Source: Terriglobia bacterium
GTDB lineage: Bacteria > Acidobacteriota > Terriglobia > Bryobacterales > Bryobacteraceae
Reading direction: 5' to 3'
Length of the DNA stretch: 64,000 bases
NCBI GenBank assembly: GCA_020073305.1
Contig: JAIQFK010000028.1
Span: forward strand, 1-64,000
Every line of letters starts with the position of its first letter. Positions within the stretch are counted from its first letter, which is position 1. The translations under genes and the position numbers were made by a program. Shown here piece by piece: positions 1-9,028 of this stretch. The notes beneath the pieces are model-generated. The model ran no database searches and had not been told where the DNA came from. It saw only the letters and a list, made by a program, of their open reading frames with translations.

Positions 1-138
1 ATCTCACTTCCACTGCCACCTCGGCGCACCGCAAAGTCGACTGAAAAAGACGGTTGTCGCCCACATCCTCCCTCCCCGGGCGATTGAAATGACATAGACC
101 GCGCATCCGCCGCAAACGCGGCCGGCTTCGTTCAAATC

Positions 139-212
139 GCTGTATCGAAAGCGAACTGGCGCGGCCCGCTCGCCACCCGAAGCTATCATCACCGGTTCGC
201 TTTCGATACAGC
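139..212. repeat. 18-bp perfect inverted repeat, 38-bp spacer
   Basis: The arms at 139-156 and 195-212 are perfect reverse complements (left arm reads gctgtatcgaaagcgaac). Three more base steps inward pair if one G-U is allowed. It lies downstream of the leftward regulator gene that ends at 282. There is no T-tract, so a simple terminator is not obvious. It could be the ends of a tiny mobile element or a protein-binding site. The rest of bases 1-281 shows no supportable gene. Confidence 0.75.
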
Positions 213-281
213 ACTAAGATTTCGCAACAGTAAATGGATATCCGTCCGGTTGAGCCGAGTTTTTTGGTGCTACCGCAGACG

Positions 282-2432
282 TTATCGCTTCAGATCCGCG
301 GTCCAATTGAGCACGACGGTAAATGGTTTGCTGCGTTCTTCGACCGGCTCGGGAAGAATGAATCGTTTGCCGTCGCCGGTCACGCAGTAGTGGGCTGGGC
401 CTACCCAGGGCGATCGGTCCGGAGCTTGAAACAGGACTCGTGGCAACCCGGTCTCAAGCCGGACACCACGCTTCACGTCGACAGACATGAGCTTTCCTTC
501 CCGGTTGAGGTAGAAGAGTTCGTTACCGTCCTTTCGCCAGAGGTGCTGGTAGCCACCGCCGTTCGAAACCTGCCGCTTTTCCATAAAGGTCGGGAAGGCG
601 GCCACGTAAACTTCCTCCCGCCCCGTTTCATTAGACTGGTACGCGACGCGGCCACCGTCCGACGAGACCACAGGGCAGCGTATGGCAAACTTCGATTTCA
701 GCAAAGGAATTGGTTTTCGCTGACCGGTTAGCGGCAAGCGATAGAAGGCTCTGCCAGCAGAGTTCTCGGCGAAGAACAGGACTGACCCATCCGCCAACCA
801 TTGCCCTGCTAATTTGTCCTCGTCATTTGACGCGAACAGCAGCTCTTCTTCGTCCCCGCCCACGACTTTTCTGTATAGGTCCAATCGGCCCTTTCGATTC
901 GAACTAAATGCCAGCTGGCGCCCATCCGGAGACCATACCGGGAATAGATTGTCAGCCGAATGAACCGTCGCGCGTGTCAGGATTCCGTTCGAGAGCTCCA
1001 GGGTCCAAATATCGGCCGTGCCCCCCGCATTCCACTTCCGTACGGCGAGTCGTGTCTCATCCGGGGCGATGCTGATAATGCCATACTTCGCAGGCTCGGC
1101 TATCGATCCCTGGCGTCCGCCGTCGCGGCCGTACCACGCCAGTTGTACATTGTCGACGCCAGCGTTGCGATACGCCAAAACGCCATTGTCCGACGCTGAG
1201 AAGAGCGAATAATTGTCATCCCGATCACGTGCCACCTGTTCGGCAATGGGGAATGGTTCGCCCGTAAGCCGGAGTTTTTCCGCATCAAACGGTTGGGCCA
1301 GCAGACTCTCCTGTCGGCCATAAATGAGAAACCCGGGCGGCGAGTAGATCGCGTTCGAGGCGCGGGAGATCAACAACGTGGTCTCTTTAGAATCCAACGA
1401 GCCGAGGTAGATCCCTCCGTTTTCGGCGCCCCACGCTTTGGTCACCGAGCGATATAGAAAATGGCGCCCGTCGGGTAGAAATTGGGGCATGTCATTCTCG
1501 GGCGGCAGTTTGTCCGGCTGCGGCACCGGCTTTGCTTCGCCACCGGCGGCGGACACGCGGTACAGCCTGCTGCCGGCGCCGACAACCTGTGAGAACAAAA
1601 TGACTCCATCCCGGCTCCACGTCCCTCCCCACACAGTGGCTGTCGTCTCGCAGAGGTCTACCGGCAGCCCTCCCACGACATCAACCTTCTTGAGCTTCCC
1701 CTTCGTGTATTCACCGACCCAAAACCCCACGAATTGGCTATCAGGTGACCAGAAAACGAGATTGTCCACACCTTCCGTTCCAGGGAGCGCCTGAGTGGTA
1801 AGGGAACCGAGAGGACGAATCCACAGACGCCTCCTGCCATCTGAACCGTCGCCCACGAAAACCACACGTCGACCGTTCGGCGCAACAACTGGATAATCAT
1901 ACAGCTGCACATCGCCGAATACGGGAATCTGTACTCTGACTGTATAAGCTTCGCTGCGCGGTTGGCGAAGGTAGGCAATACCCAGGGTCAGAGCGGCGAG
2001 AAACGCTATTGAAAATAACACCCAAGCAAAAATCTCCCGGCTCCAACGCCTGGCAGGGGCATCCTGTGGTACTTGGGCGACAGCTACATCCGCAACGCTC
2101 TCCACCTCGGCGATAAAGCGATACCCCTTACGCGGCACGGTTTCGATAAATCGCGGATTGTCAGTGGAGTCGTCCAGCGCCTGACGCAGCTTTTGAATCG
2201 CTTTGTTTAGGCCCTCATCGAACTCGCCGAACGTGTCGCTCGGCCAGAGCGCCCGCTGTAATTCCTCGCGCGTCACCACCTCTCCTGGGGACTGCAGCAG
2301 AAGGGTAAGAACTTTGAACGGCTGATCCTGGAGCGGGACTTTCCGGCCGCGTTTGCGGAGTTCCGAAGCCGTAAAATCGACCTCGAATGGACCGAAGCGG
2401 AGCGGGATAGACGGAGGCCGTGAAGGTTGCAT
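282..2432 (-). CDS. winged-helix regulator with TolB-like beta-propeller
   Basis: A 716-residue membrane-anchored regulator of the CadC/ToxR architecture. Residues about 10-110 form an OmpR/PhoB-type winged helix (conserved end GYRFIAEV at 103-110). Residues about 133-154 are a single hydrophobic segment, and the rest contains repeated WSPDGRQLAF-type blades of a TolB/WD40-like propeller. The expected topology is a cytoplasmic DNA-binding head with a periplasmic sensing propeller. This combination is strongly expanded in Acidobacteria, where its ligand and targets are generally unknown. The ATG at 2432 gives the complete winged helix, and an extended -10 lies 23 nt upstream. It has no same-strand neighbour, so its target cannot be inferred from context. 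Confidence 0.85.
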   Translation of the reverse strand: MQPSRPPSIPLRFGPFEVDFTASELRKRGRKVPLQDQPFKVLTLLLQSPGEVVTREELQRALWPSDTFGEFDEGLNKAIQKLRQALDDSTDNPRFIETVPRKGYRFIAEVESVADVAVAQVPQDAPARRWSREIFAWVLFSIAFLAALTLGIAYLRQPRSEAYTVRVQIPVFGDVQLYDYPVVAPNGRRVVFVGDGSDGRRRLWIRPLGSLTTQALPGTEGVDNLVFWSPDSQFVGFWVGEYTKGKLKKVDVVGGLPVDLCETTATVWGGTWSRDGVILFSQVVGAGSRLYRVSAAGGEAKPVPQPDKLPPENDMPQFLPDGRHFLYRSVTKAWGAENGGIYLGSLDSKETTLLISRASNAIYSPPGFLIYGRQESLLAQPFDAEKLRLTGEPFPIAEQVARDRDDNYSLFSASDNGVLAYRNAGVDNVQLAWYGRDGGRQGSIAEPAKYGIISIAPDETRLAVRKWNAGGTADIWTLELSNGILTRATVHSADNLFPVWSPDGRQLAFSSNRKGRLDLYRKVVGGDEEELLFASNDEDKLAGQWLADGSVLFFAENSAGRAFYRLPLTGQRKPIPLLKSKFAIRCPVVSSDGGRVAYQSNETGREEVYVAAFPTFMEKRQVSNGGGYQHLWRKDGNELFYLNREGKLMSVDVKRGVRLETGLPRVLFQAPDRSPWVGPAHYCVTGDGKRFILPEPVEERSKPFTVVLNWTADLKR

Positions 2433-2455
2433 CTGAACAGCTCGGCGTGGAGCGA

Positions 2456-2461
2456 ATTATA
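2456..2461 (-). promoter_or_regulatory. extended -10 (TGC-TATAAT) of the winged-helix regulator
   Basis: On the minus strand TATAAT is preceded by TGC, an extended -10. It sits 23 nt before the ATG at 2432. No convincing -35 is present, as expected for an extended -10 promoter. Confidence 0.5.
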
Positions 2462-2652
2462 GCACCTGCCATGCTAAATTCGGCGATTCGCTCACAGTTC
2501 AGCTAACTGATAACTCATTTCCTGCCAACTAGATACGTGTTCAGCACTGGCAATGAGTCAGGCCGGATCGATTTCGGTCTCTATCCGGGGACGGTCCATT
2601 GAGAGTCACCTCGCGCTAACCAAAACTTGGTCCCGCCATGGAGGCGAGACCA

Positions 2653-3231
2653 ATGGAAAAGCTGATCAGAGGTTGGTTGATGGCAAGTGTGGCATTAGCT
2701 TCGCTCGTGACATCCCCAGCTCGCGCCATCGCAGGTGACCTGAAACTCACCGTTGTAATCTACGATCACGCCCATGTTAATGCGGAAACACTCCGCGCAG
2801 CAGAAAACACCACGTCAGAAATCTTTGGACGGGCAGGTGTGCAAGTGGTCTGGCGAGAGGGTTTCGCATACGCGGCGGAACGGCGCAACGTCTTGAACCC
2901 GCCGCCCGAAGATCCCGCTACTCTGATCGTCAAGCTCCAGCCTGAATCGGAGACCGCCCGCTATGGCGTCGCGTCGGTGTGCGGCGGCCTCGGCTTTGCA
3001 TCCGGCGCCATCGTATTCGTCCGCCGCTTCGACGTCGTTTGGCTTGGCTACATCATGGCGCATGAACTGGGACATATTCTCCTCGGCCCCAACGCCCACT
3101 CCGTTGTCGGAATTATGCGCGGGACGTTGCGTAATGAAGACTGGGAAAAAGCGGCGCAAGGCACCCTCGTGTTCACCCGCCTCCAGAATCAACAGATTCG
3201 AACCCGGATCGACGAACGAGGTCGTCGTTGA
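2653..3231 (+). CDS. secreted zinc-metalloprotease-like protein (HExxH)
   Basis: A 192-residue protein with a Sec signal peptide (residues about 1-25, ending SPARA). It carries a zinc-protease motif, HELGH at 137-141, with a further histidine at 149 and a methionine turn (GIM, 153-155). That order resembles metzincins, but the spacing is HExxHxxxGxxxH rather than the canonical HExxHxxGxxH, so the clan is uncertain. The ATG at 2653 is preferred over the one at 2638 because GGAGG lies 8 nt upstream of it. Probably an exported peptidase of unknown substrate. It stands alone between the leftward regulator and the M20 peptidase. Confidence 0.7.
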   Translation: MEKLIRGWLMASVALASLVTSPARAIAGDLKLTVVIYDHAHVNAETLRAAENTTSEIFGRAGVQVVWREGFAYAAERRNVLNPPPEDPATLIVKLQPESETARYGVASVCGGLGFASGAIVFVRRFDVVWLGYIMAHELGHILLGPNAHSVVGIMRGTLRNEDWEKAAQGTLVFTRLQNQQIRTRIDERGRR

Positions 3232-3487
3232 TGATAGCTGTCGCGAACAGCCCTTATCACAAGCAATCGGCGAATCGATCCTCCCTCACGCCGAGTGCTG
3301 AGAGGAGCGGCCAAGTCCAGGGATCGGCTGCCCGGAAGTTGCAGGTCCCCCTCGGAATCCTGCCAGGTATCTGACATCTCGAACCTCGGCGGCGCAGTCC
3401 GAAAGGTCAAGCTCAAACTGCTACATAGGATCCGCCGTGAATCAACGAGGCGCGGCCGGCATTGCCTTGGTTCTCCGACCCCTGCGG

Positions 3488-3493
3488 TACACT
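3488..3493 (+). promoter_or_regulatory. -10-like TACACT placed for a leaderless M20 mRNA
   Basis: TACACT ends 7 nt before the ATG at 3501, which puts the expected transcription start at or within a base of the start codon. The -35 is weak (TTGGTT with a 15-nt spacer). The upstream gap 3232-3487 shows no gene. Confidence 0.35.
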
Positions 3494-3500
3494 CGAAGGA

Positions 3501-4739
3501 ATGGCAGCCAATCTGGTGCCCGCGGCCGTTCCTGTCGCGGATATCGCGCAATTGCACGGAGTGCGGGATTGTCTGCAATGGTTCACCCGGGAAAGGCAGT
3601 GGATCAATGAGATTCACCTGGAAGTCTGCCGCATCCCCGCGCCGACCTTTCTCGAGCAGCAGCGCGCCGAGTGGATGGCGGCTCAATTCCGGGCTTTCGG
3701 GTGGAAATCGCTGATTGATCGCGCCGGAAACGTGATCGCGTTGCCGAACGAGAAGTCGCGTGGTCCATATGTCGCGGTCACCGCGCACCTCGATACCGTG
3801 CTTGCGCCGCGCGCCAAGGACGACATCACGGTCGCGCCCGACGGGAAGTTTCACGGTCCGGGCGTATCCGACAACGGCTCCGGCCTCGCGGCACTCCTGG
3901 CACTGGCGCGCGCCATCAAAGGCTCCCCTGAGCTGGAAGACCTGCGGGCGGAGCCGGTGCTGATCGGCAACGTCGGCGAAGAGGGAGAGGGCAATCTCAC
4001 CGGCATGCGCTGGCTATGCAAGTCGGACCTGGCGAAAGAGATCACCACATTTTTGGTGCTGGACGGCGCCGCTACCGACCACATCACCACGCGCGGCCTC
4101 GGCAGCCGCCGCTTCGAAGTCACTTTCACCGGACCGGGCGGGCACAGTTGGAGCGATTACGGCGTCGGCAATCCGGTCCATGCGCTGGGCCGTGCGGTGT
4201 CGCTGTTTTCCGACGCAAAACTGAACGGCGGCGCTCGCTCCTCCGTGAACGTCGGCCTTATCAATGGTGGTACGAGCATCAACTCCATCCCGTCGCTGGC
4301 GCGGGCCAAGGTCGATATTCGCTCCGAAAGCAACGAAAAGATGGAGGAACTGGTCGGCCTGCTGAATGTTGCCGTGGAACGCGCGCAGGAGCAGGAAAAC
4401 CAGCGTGCCACGGGCGGCAAGGTGGCAGCCAAAATCAAGGAAATCGGCGAGCGTCCCGCGGCCGAGCTTGACGAACAGACCCCTGTCCTGCACTACGTTC
4501 GGGCGGTCGACGCCTATCTGGGTATCCGCTCGCGTTTGGATTGCTCCTCGACGGACGCCAACATCCCGCTCTCCCTGGGGATCCCGGCTGTGTCGATTGG
4601 CGCGGGAGGCCAGGGCGGCGGCGCACATACTCTCAAGGAGTGGTATAACCCGGAACGCCGCGACCTGGGGCTCAAACGAATTTTCCTGATCCTCAGCCTG
4701 CTATTGCGCGGCGCGCAAATCGGGCCGGCTGCGGCATGA
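3501..4739 (+). CDS. M20-family metallopeptidase
   Basis: A 412-residue cytoplasmic metallohydrolase of the M20 (peptidase T / carboxypeptidase G2-like) family. Zinc-site signatures appear in order: AHLDT (His96, Asp98), SDNGSG (Asp124), GEEGEG (Glu160-161), and a late His in the GGAHTLKEW segment. A lid/dimerisation domain starts after RGLGSRRFEV. No signal peptide is present. The reading frame is open from a TTG at 3462, but the ATG at 3501 gives a normal N-terminus. Its stop overlaps the next start (ATGA), so it is translationally coupled to an EamA transporter, suggesting peptide or amino-acid handling plus export. The exact substrate is unknown. Confidence 0.85.
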   Translation: MAANLVPAAVPVADIAQLHGVRDCLQWFTRERQWINEIHLEVCRIPAPTFLEQQRAEWMAAQFRAFGWKSLIDRAGNVIALPNEKSRGPYVAVTAHLDTVLAPRAKDDITVAPDGKFHGPGVSDNGSGLAALLALARAIKGSPELEDLRAEPVLIGNVGEEGEGNLTGMRWLCKSDLAKEITTFLVLDGAATDHITTRGLGSRRFEVTFTGPGGHSWSDYGVGNPVHALGRAVSLFSDAKLNGGARSSVNVGLINGGTSINSIPSLARAKVDIRSESNEKMEELVGLLNVAVERAQEQENQRATGGKVAAKIKEIGERPAAELDEQTPVLHYVRAVDAYLGIRSRLDCSSTDANIPLSLGIPAVSIGAGGQGGGAHTLKEWYNPERRDLGLKRIFLILSLLLRGAQIGPAAA

Positions 4740-5653
4740 CGCCGGAGGGTGACGGGCTTCTTGTCGCAACCGAAGCGCGCCAGGCGGCTCGCACCTGGCG
4801 AGCGGACGCCGCGCTTGCAGGCAACACCCTCATCTGGGGCTCGACGTTTGTCCTGGTACAGGCCGCGCTCAGGGATATCTCCCCCATCCTGTTCCTGGCG
4901 ATCCGTTTTTCGATTGCTGCCGCCGCCCTGGCCCTGCTGTTCCGAGGGCGCGCACGGTACCGGCCGACTCGCGGCGGTCTGATCGCAGGCGGCTGCCTGT
5001 TCGCCGGTTACCTGTTCCAGACCGTGGGCCTGCAGTTCACCACCGCCTCCAAGTCCGCGTTTATCACCGGTTTGGCCATTCCCCTGGTACCTTTGCTCAC
5101 ATCCCTCGTCTATCTAAGCAGGCCACGGATTTTCGAGTTGGCCGGTGTGCTGTGTGCCACGGCAGGCATGGGATTGATGACGCTTCAGGGAGACTCGCTA
5201 AGGATCGGAAAGGGAGACCTTCTGACCTTCTTTTGCGCGGTGGCCTTTGCGGCGCATATCATCACGCTCGGCCATTATTCCGGACGCATCAGCTACGAGT
5301 CTTTATCTTTCATGCAGGTGGCGGCGGCCGGGGTCCTCAGCCTGTCGAGCTTCTGGTGGGTCGAAAAGGCGGTTGTGCACCTGACTCCGGTGGTCTGGAT
5401 TGCGCTTGGAACGACCGGACTTCTGGCGACGGCGCTGGCCTTCACGGTGCAAGCTTGGGCGCAACAGCACACTACCCCCACGCGCACGGCTTTAATCTAT
5501 TCACTTGAACCCGTGGTGGCCTGGTTTACGTCTTACTGGATGATGGGAGAACTGCTATCGCGCCGGGCGGCGCTAGGGGCGGTATTGATCCTAACAGGAA
5601 TATTGCTGGTAGAACTGAAACGCGTTCATTCAACAGGACATCTATCGACATAG
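4736..5653 (+). CDS. EamA/DMT-superfamily transporter
   Basis: A 305-residue polytopic membrane protein with about ten hydrophobic segments in two EamA repeats; the first repeat contains NTLIWGSTFVLVQAAL and the C-terminal repeat contains SLEPVVAWFTSYWMMGE. The family contains metabolite and amino-acid exporters of the inner membrane. The start codon overlaps the stop of the upstream M20 peptidase by 4 nt, so the two are probably one operon and the transporter may export or import the peptidase's product. The substrate cannot be read from sequence. Confidence 0.85.
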   Translation: MTPEGDGLLVATEARQAARTWRADAALAGNTLIWGSTFVLVQAALRDISPILFLAIRFSIAAAALALLFRGRARYRPTRGGLIAGGCLFAGYLFQTVGLQFTTASKSAFITGLAIPLVPLLTSLVYLSRPRIFELAGVLCATAGMGLMTLQGDSLRIGKGDLLTFFCAVAFAAHIITLGHYSGRISYESLSFMQVAAAGVLSLSSFWWVEKAVVHLTPVVWIALGTTGLLATALAFTVQAWAQQHTTPTRTALIYSLEPVVAWFTSYWMMGELLSRRAALGAVLILTGILLVELKRVHSTGHLST

Positions 5654-5682
5654 AATCGCAAATCGAAACGCGTGCCCCGAGG

Positions 5683-5688
5683 TATAAT
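5683..5688 (+). promoter_or_regulatory. -10 (TATAAT) of the htrA-like gene
   Basis: A perfect TATAAT lies 35 nt upstream of the ATG at 5724. The predicted transcript has a leader containing the Shine-Dalgarno core TAGGAG at 5708-5713. No strong -35 is visible. Confidence 0.5.
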
Positions 5689-5723
5689 AGAAAGAATTGC
5701 GGTTCCTTAGGAGTTCCAATTCC

Positions 5724-7340
5724 ATGAGTTTGTTTGACAAGTTGCGAAAGCAGAAATTACTGTCGTTCAGTCTGATTCTATTCACGCTGTCTGTTGGCGT
5801 GGTGATTGGCACGCTGGTGTCCACGGGCGTGAAGGCCGCAAAAGAACAAGCGGTGGCGCCGGGAGCGACGCCGCTGACCATCCCCAACCCGGTCCAGCTC
5901 TCGACGGCGTTCAGCACCCTGGCGAAGCAACTCGAACCCTCGGTTGTGAATATATCGAGCACTTATGTTCAGAAGGCGACGGTGCAGCAGTTGCACAAGA
6001 GACGAACGCCGCAACAGCAGCCCGAAGACGAAGACCAGGATGAAAACGGGATGCAGGACTTTTTCGAACGGTTCTTCGGCAATCCGTTCGGCGGACCACC
6101 GCAAGCCGGCCCGCGGAAGAGTTTTAGCTTGGGTTCTGGCGTCGTCGTCGACAAAGCCGGCTACATCCTGACCAACAATCACGTGGTCGAGAAGGCCACT
6201 CGCGTGACGGTGAAGTTCAACGGCGATCCGGCCGAATATGAGGCCAAAGTGATTGGGACCGATTCCGCCACCGACGTGGCTGTCTTGAAGGTCGAAAGGG
6301 CCAACCTGGTGCCGGCCAAGATCGGCAACTCGGATGGGGTACAAGTTGGAGATTGGGCGGTCGCCATTGGTTCTCCATTCGGCTTCCAGGCCACGGTTAC
6401 GGCGGGCATCATCAGCGCCAAGTCGCGCGACATTCCCGGTGAGAGCGCCATGAATTCCGGCTTCCAGCATTTCATCCAGACCGATGCGGCCATCAACCCG
6501 GGCAACAGCGGTGGACCGCTGCTGAATATCAACGGCGAAGTAATCGGCATCAACACCATGATCGCCAGCCGCAGCGGCGGGTACCAGGGCATTGGTTTTG
6601 CCCTCCCCGTCAATACCGCGGTGAAAGTCTACAACCAGATCATCAAGACGGGCAAAGTGACGCGCGGCTCGATTGGGGTGTCGTTCAGCCCGGATGAAGA
6701 CAAAAACCGCGAACTCGTGAAGGGGTACGGCGGCACGACGGGTATCTTTGTGCAGAAGGTCGAGCCGGGTGGGCCCGCGGAAAAGGGCGGCCTGGAGGCA
6801 GGCGATATCATTGTCGCGCTCGATGGAAAACCTGTGGCGCGAGGCCAGGAGCTGATGGACCACGTAGCGGATGCCTCCGTCGGCGAGAACATGAAGATCA
6901 CGGTCATGCGCAACGGCAAGAAGGAAGACTTCAACGTGACCATCGGCGATCGCAACAAGGTGTTCGCCAGCCAGTTCGGTGGAACTCGCAGCGAACAGTC
7001 CGAACAGGGAGAAGGCACGCAAGCCAAGTTCGGAATCTCCATCAAGAACCTGAACAGCGCATTGCGGGAAAGCCTTGGATACAAGGGTCCGGCGGGCGTT
7101 GTGGTTACGGAGGTTGAAGCGGGGTCGTTCGCCGAAGACATTGGTTTGCAGCCAAACGACGTCATTACAAACATCAACCGGCAGGCGGTCACTTCGACCG
7201 ATGAACTGATCCGGCTGCAGAGCACGCTCAAGCCCGGCGAGGCGGTGGCGTTCCGCGTCATGCGCTCGGCCGGAGCACGGAACCAGCAGGAGTGGACCTT
7301 TGTGTTCCTGGCAGGCACTCTAACGAGCAACGGCCAATAA
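5724..7340 (+). CDS. degP: periplasmic serine protease Do/HtrA (DegP-like)
   Basis: A 538-residue S1C protease. An uncleaved or cleaved signal/anchor segment lies at residues about 15-37. A charged Gln/Glu-rich linker follows, then a trypsin-like domain with catalytic His153 (TNNHVV), Asp184 (TDVAVLKV) and Ser262 (GNSGGP), then two PDZ domains (about 305-400 and 430-530). This is the full DegP/DegQ layout, a quality-control protease and chaperone of the cell envelope. The ATG at 5724 was chosen because TAGGAG sits 10 nt upstream; the in-frame TTG at 5697 would overlap the leader. Monocistronic: a strong terminator follows directly. High confidence in family; the paralogue name (degP or degQ) is a guess. 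Confidence 0.93.
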   Translation: MSLFDKLRKQKLLSFSLILFTLSVGVVIGTLVSTGVKAAKEQAVAPGATPLTIPNPVQLSTAFSTLAKQLEPSVVNISSTYVQKATVQQLHKRRTPQQQPEDEDQDENGMQDFFERFFGNPFGGPPQAGPRKSFSLGSGVVVDKAGYILTNNHVVEKATRVTVKFNGDPAEYEAKVIGTDSATDVAVLKVERANLVPAKIGNSDGVQVGDWAVAIGSPFGFQATVTAGIISAKSRDIPGESAMNSGFQHFIQTDAAINPGNSGGPLLNINGEVIGINTMIASRSGGYQGIGFALPVNTAVKVYNQIIKTGKVTRGSIGVSFSPDEDKNRELVKGYGGTTGIFVQKVEPGGPAEKGGLEAGDIIVALDGKPVARGQELMDHVADASVGENMKITVMRNGKKEDFNVTIGDRNKVFASQFGGTRSEQSEQGEGTQAKFGISIKNLNSALRESLGYKGPAGVVVTEVEAGSFAEDIGLQPNDVITNINRQAVTSTDELIRLQSTLKPGEAVAFRVMRSAGARNQQEWTFVFLAGTLTSNGQ

Positions 7341-7358
7341 GCCGACTATATTCACTAG

Positions 7359-7390
7359 GGGCAGGTCTTTCGGCCTGCCCTTTCGTTTTC
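7359..7390 (+). terminator. Rho-independent terminator after htrA
   Basis: A 7-bp GC stem (GGGCAGG 7359-7365 with CCTGCCC 7374-7380), an 8-nt loop and a T-rich tail (TTTCGTTTTC). It lies 19 nt after the protease stop codon. Confidence 0.85.
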
Positions 7391-7408
7391 TGACGGGAGA
7401 TTGATTTC

Positions 7409-7993
7409 TTGCGAATGGTAGCGCTTCTGACGATTGGCTGTGTCTTATTGCTGGCCGCACCGGACGAGACCGCTACCGCTCCGAAGAAGACCCACCACAC
7501 TAAGAAAAAGTCCTCAAAGTCCGCAAAGGCTCCGAGCACAACAGCCAAGACCTCGGGGAAGCATGTGAAGAGTACCGGAAAAAGCAAGAAGGGCAAATCC
7601 GCGCCGGATTGGCGTTCGCGGCAACTGGCTCCGACCCCCGAACGCTACAAAGAGATTCAGACGGCCCTGGCAAAGCGGGGATATTTGGCCGCCGCGCCAA
7701 ACGGTGTTTGGGATGCCTCGTCCGCGGAGGCCTTACGACATTTTCAGCAAGAGCAGAACCTGGAGCCTACGGGAAAGCTGAATTCACTCTCGTTGATCGC
7801 GCTGGGCCTGGGAGCGAAGCGAGGGAACACCGTGGCGCAGGTCCCGGCCGCGCCGCCGGCGATGACACCCCGTGCTCCAGCTATCGACAGTCCACCCGCT
7901 CTTCCGCAGAACGCAATCCCGCCGAGCCCGGCGCCGAATCCTGGGGTTCCTGAATTGCCACCGGTGGGTCCACCACCCCCCGCAAGCCGATAA
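7409..7993 (+). CDS. secreted peptidoglycan-binding-domain protein
   Basis: A 194-residue protein with a short signal peptide (residues about 1-17) and a Lys/Ser/Thr-rich basic linker (30-65). One peptidoglycan_binding_1 domain lies at about 75-130 (YKEIQTALAKRGY, then a Gly-x-Trp-Asp turn and LRHFQQEQNLEPTGKL). The tail is Pro/Ala-rich. It probably anchors to cell wall. No catalytic domain is present, so it is a wall-associated accessory rather than a lytic enzyme. The TTG at 7409 is favoured because GGGAGA lies about 8 nt before it; the ATG at 7415 is the alternative. Convergent with the actin-like gene. Confidence 0.8.
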   Translation: MRMVALLTIGCVLLLAAPDETATAPKKTHHTKKKSSKSAKAPSTTAKTSGKHVKSTGKSKKGKSAPDWRSRQLAPTPERYKEIQTALAKRGYLAAAPNGVWDASSAEALRHFQQEQNLEPTGKLNSLSLIALGLGAKRGNTVAQVPAAPPAMTPRAPAIDSPPALPQNAIPPSPAPNPGVPELPPVGPPPPASR

Positions 7994-8001
7994 TTCCAGG
8001 G

Positions 8002-9006
8002 CTACGACTCACACAACGTGGCGACCAGTGTGCCCTTGGCGGTCGAGTGCAGGGGGTCGGCGGCCGTGCGGATTTCGGACAGCTCGATGGGGAAGTCGGA
8101 GGCGCGCAGAGTCTTCTCGAAGCGCTCCTGGAATCCGGGCGGCATCGCGGTGCCGCCGCTCAGCACCAGCGGGACCGGCTGTTTGAGCTTAGGCAGGTGC
8201 GCCGCGTTGGTGAAAGCATCGCGCATCGATTTGACGAGCGACTGGATCACGTCATCGTAATAAACGCTTAACGCGTGATAGACCTTGTTCTCGAAGAAGC
8301 CGTTAAAGCGAAACCCCTTCTCCTTTTCGACCCGGACGCTGGTGGCCAGATCGTGGATGGCCGAGGCGGAGCTGCTATCAATGTAATCGCCGCCTTTGGG
8401 GACGCTGAAGCTGATCACCGGGACCGAGAGATACGCCAGGCAGACGTTGCACATACCGCCACCGCAACTGACGCCGATCCCGGTGAAGTTGGAATCTCCC
8501 AATTCGCCGTAGACCACCGCCAATCCCTCACTGATGCTCTTGGGCTCGTAGCCCATGTCTCGCAGACACTCGCGCAGCGTGGTTTCGTGGAAGGTGAACC
8601 TGTCGTCCGTCACCCCCATGGCAGGCGCCGGAACGCTGAAATAGACCGGTTGCCCCGGTTTCTTGGCGCGGCCAAGCAGGCGCGTGATGATCTGCCGAAT
8701 GACCAGCAGGCCGTCCGCCTCGCCCGGGTTCAGAATGCCGTCCATCATGGGGCGGCGGGCTTCCACATGAAACAACTCGGCAAATTGCTCGGCCTCATTT
8801 CCAAACACCAGAATCTCTTTGCCTTGGACGGCGTGATTGATGTGTTCCTTGGCCATCAGGCTCTCGGCCAGCTTGGTGTAAGGGATGCTCACAAAGGCGT
8901 TGAGCTGCCGTTCGTATTGGAAGTTCTGTTCGAAGTTCCGCGCTGCCACGATGTGGCTGGTGCCAATGTCGAGACCGAGCACGGGTGATTGTTCAGTTGG
9001 TTTCAT
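8002..9006 (-). CDS. actin-like ATPase (MreB/MamK/ASKHA fold)
   Basis: A 334-residue actin-fold protein. The phosphate-1 loop is GLDIGTSH (11-18), a connect-like segment SEGLAVVYG lies at 159-167, the phosphate-2 loop is GVSCGGGM (178-185) and the adenosine motif is SGGTAMPPGF (283-292). The length matches MreB (about 340) but the sequence is not a housekeeping MreB, and no mreCD genes are nearby. It ends a leftward three-gene set with a 52-residue membrane protein and a coiled-coil protein, 22 nt behind the former. Inference: a dedicated filament system with its own membrane partner. FtsA-like or plasmid-partition actins are alternatives, although no centromere-like repeat is seen. Confidence 0.72.
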   Translation of the reverse strand: MKPTEQSPVLGLDIGTSHIVAARNFEQNFQYERQLNAFVSIPYTKLAESLMAKEHINHAVQGKEILVFGNEAEQFAELFHVEARRPMMDGILNPGEADGLLVIRQIITRLLGRAKKPGQPVYFSVPAPAMGVTDDRFTFHETTLRECLRDMGYEPKSISEGLAVVYGELGDSNFTGIGVSCGGGMCNVCLAYLSVPVISFSVPKGGDYIDSSSASAIHDLATSVRVEKEKGFRFNGFFENKVYHALSVYYDDVIQSLVKSMRDAFTNAAHLPKLKQPVPLVLSGGTAMPPGFQERFEKTLRASDFPIELSEIRTAADPLHSTAKGTLVATLCES

Positions 9007-9028
9007 GGGTTCTCCCCGGCCGTCAGGC

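Noticed and set aside
5778-7022. 414-residue open frame antisense to htrA
   Set aside because: Fully inside the protease gene, which has catalytic triad and PDZ domains. Composition is that of a shadow frame.
8002-9006. Reading the actin-like gene as the housekeeping mreB
   Set aside because: No mreC or mreD follows, its neighbours are unrelated, and the phosphate loop (GLDIGTSH) and overall sequence differ from typical MreB.
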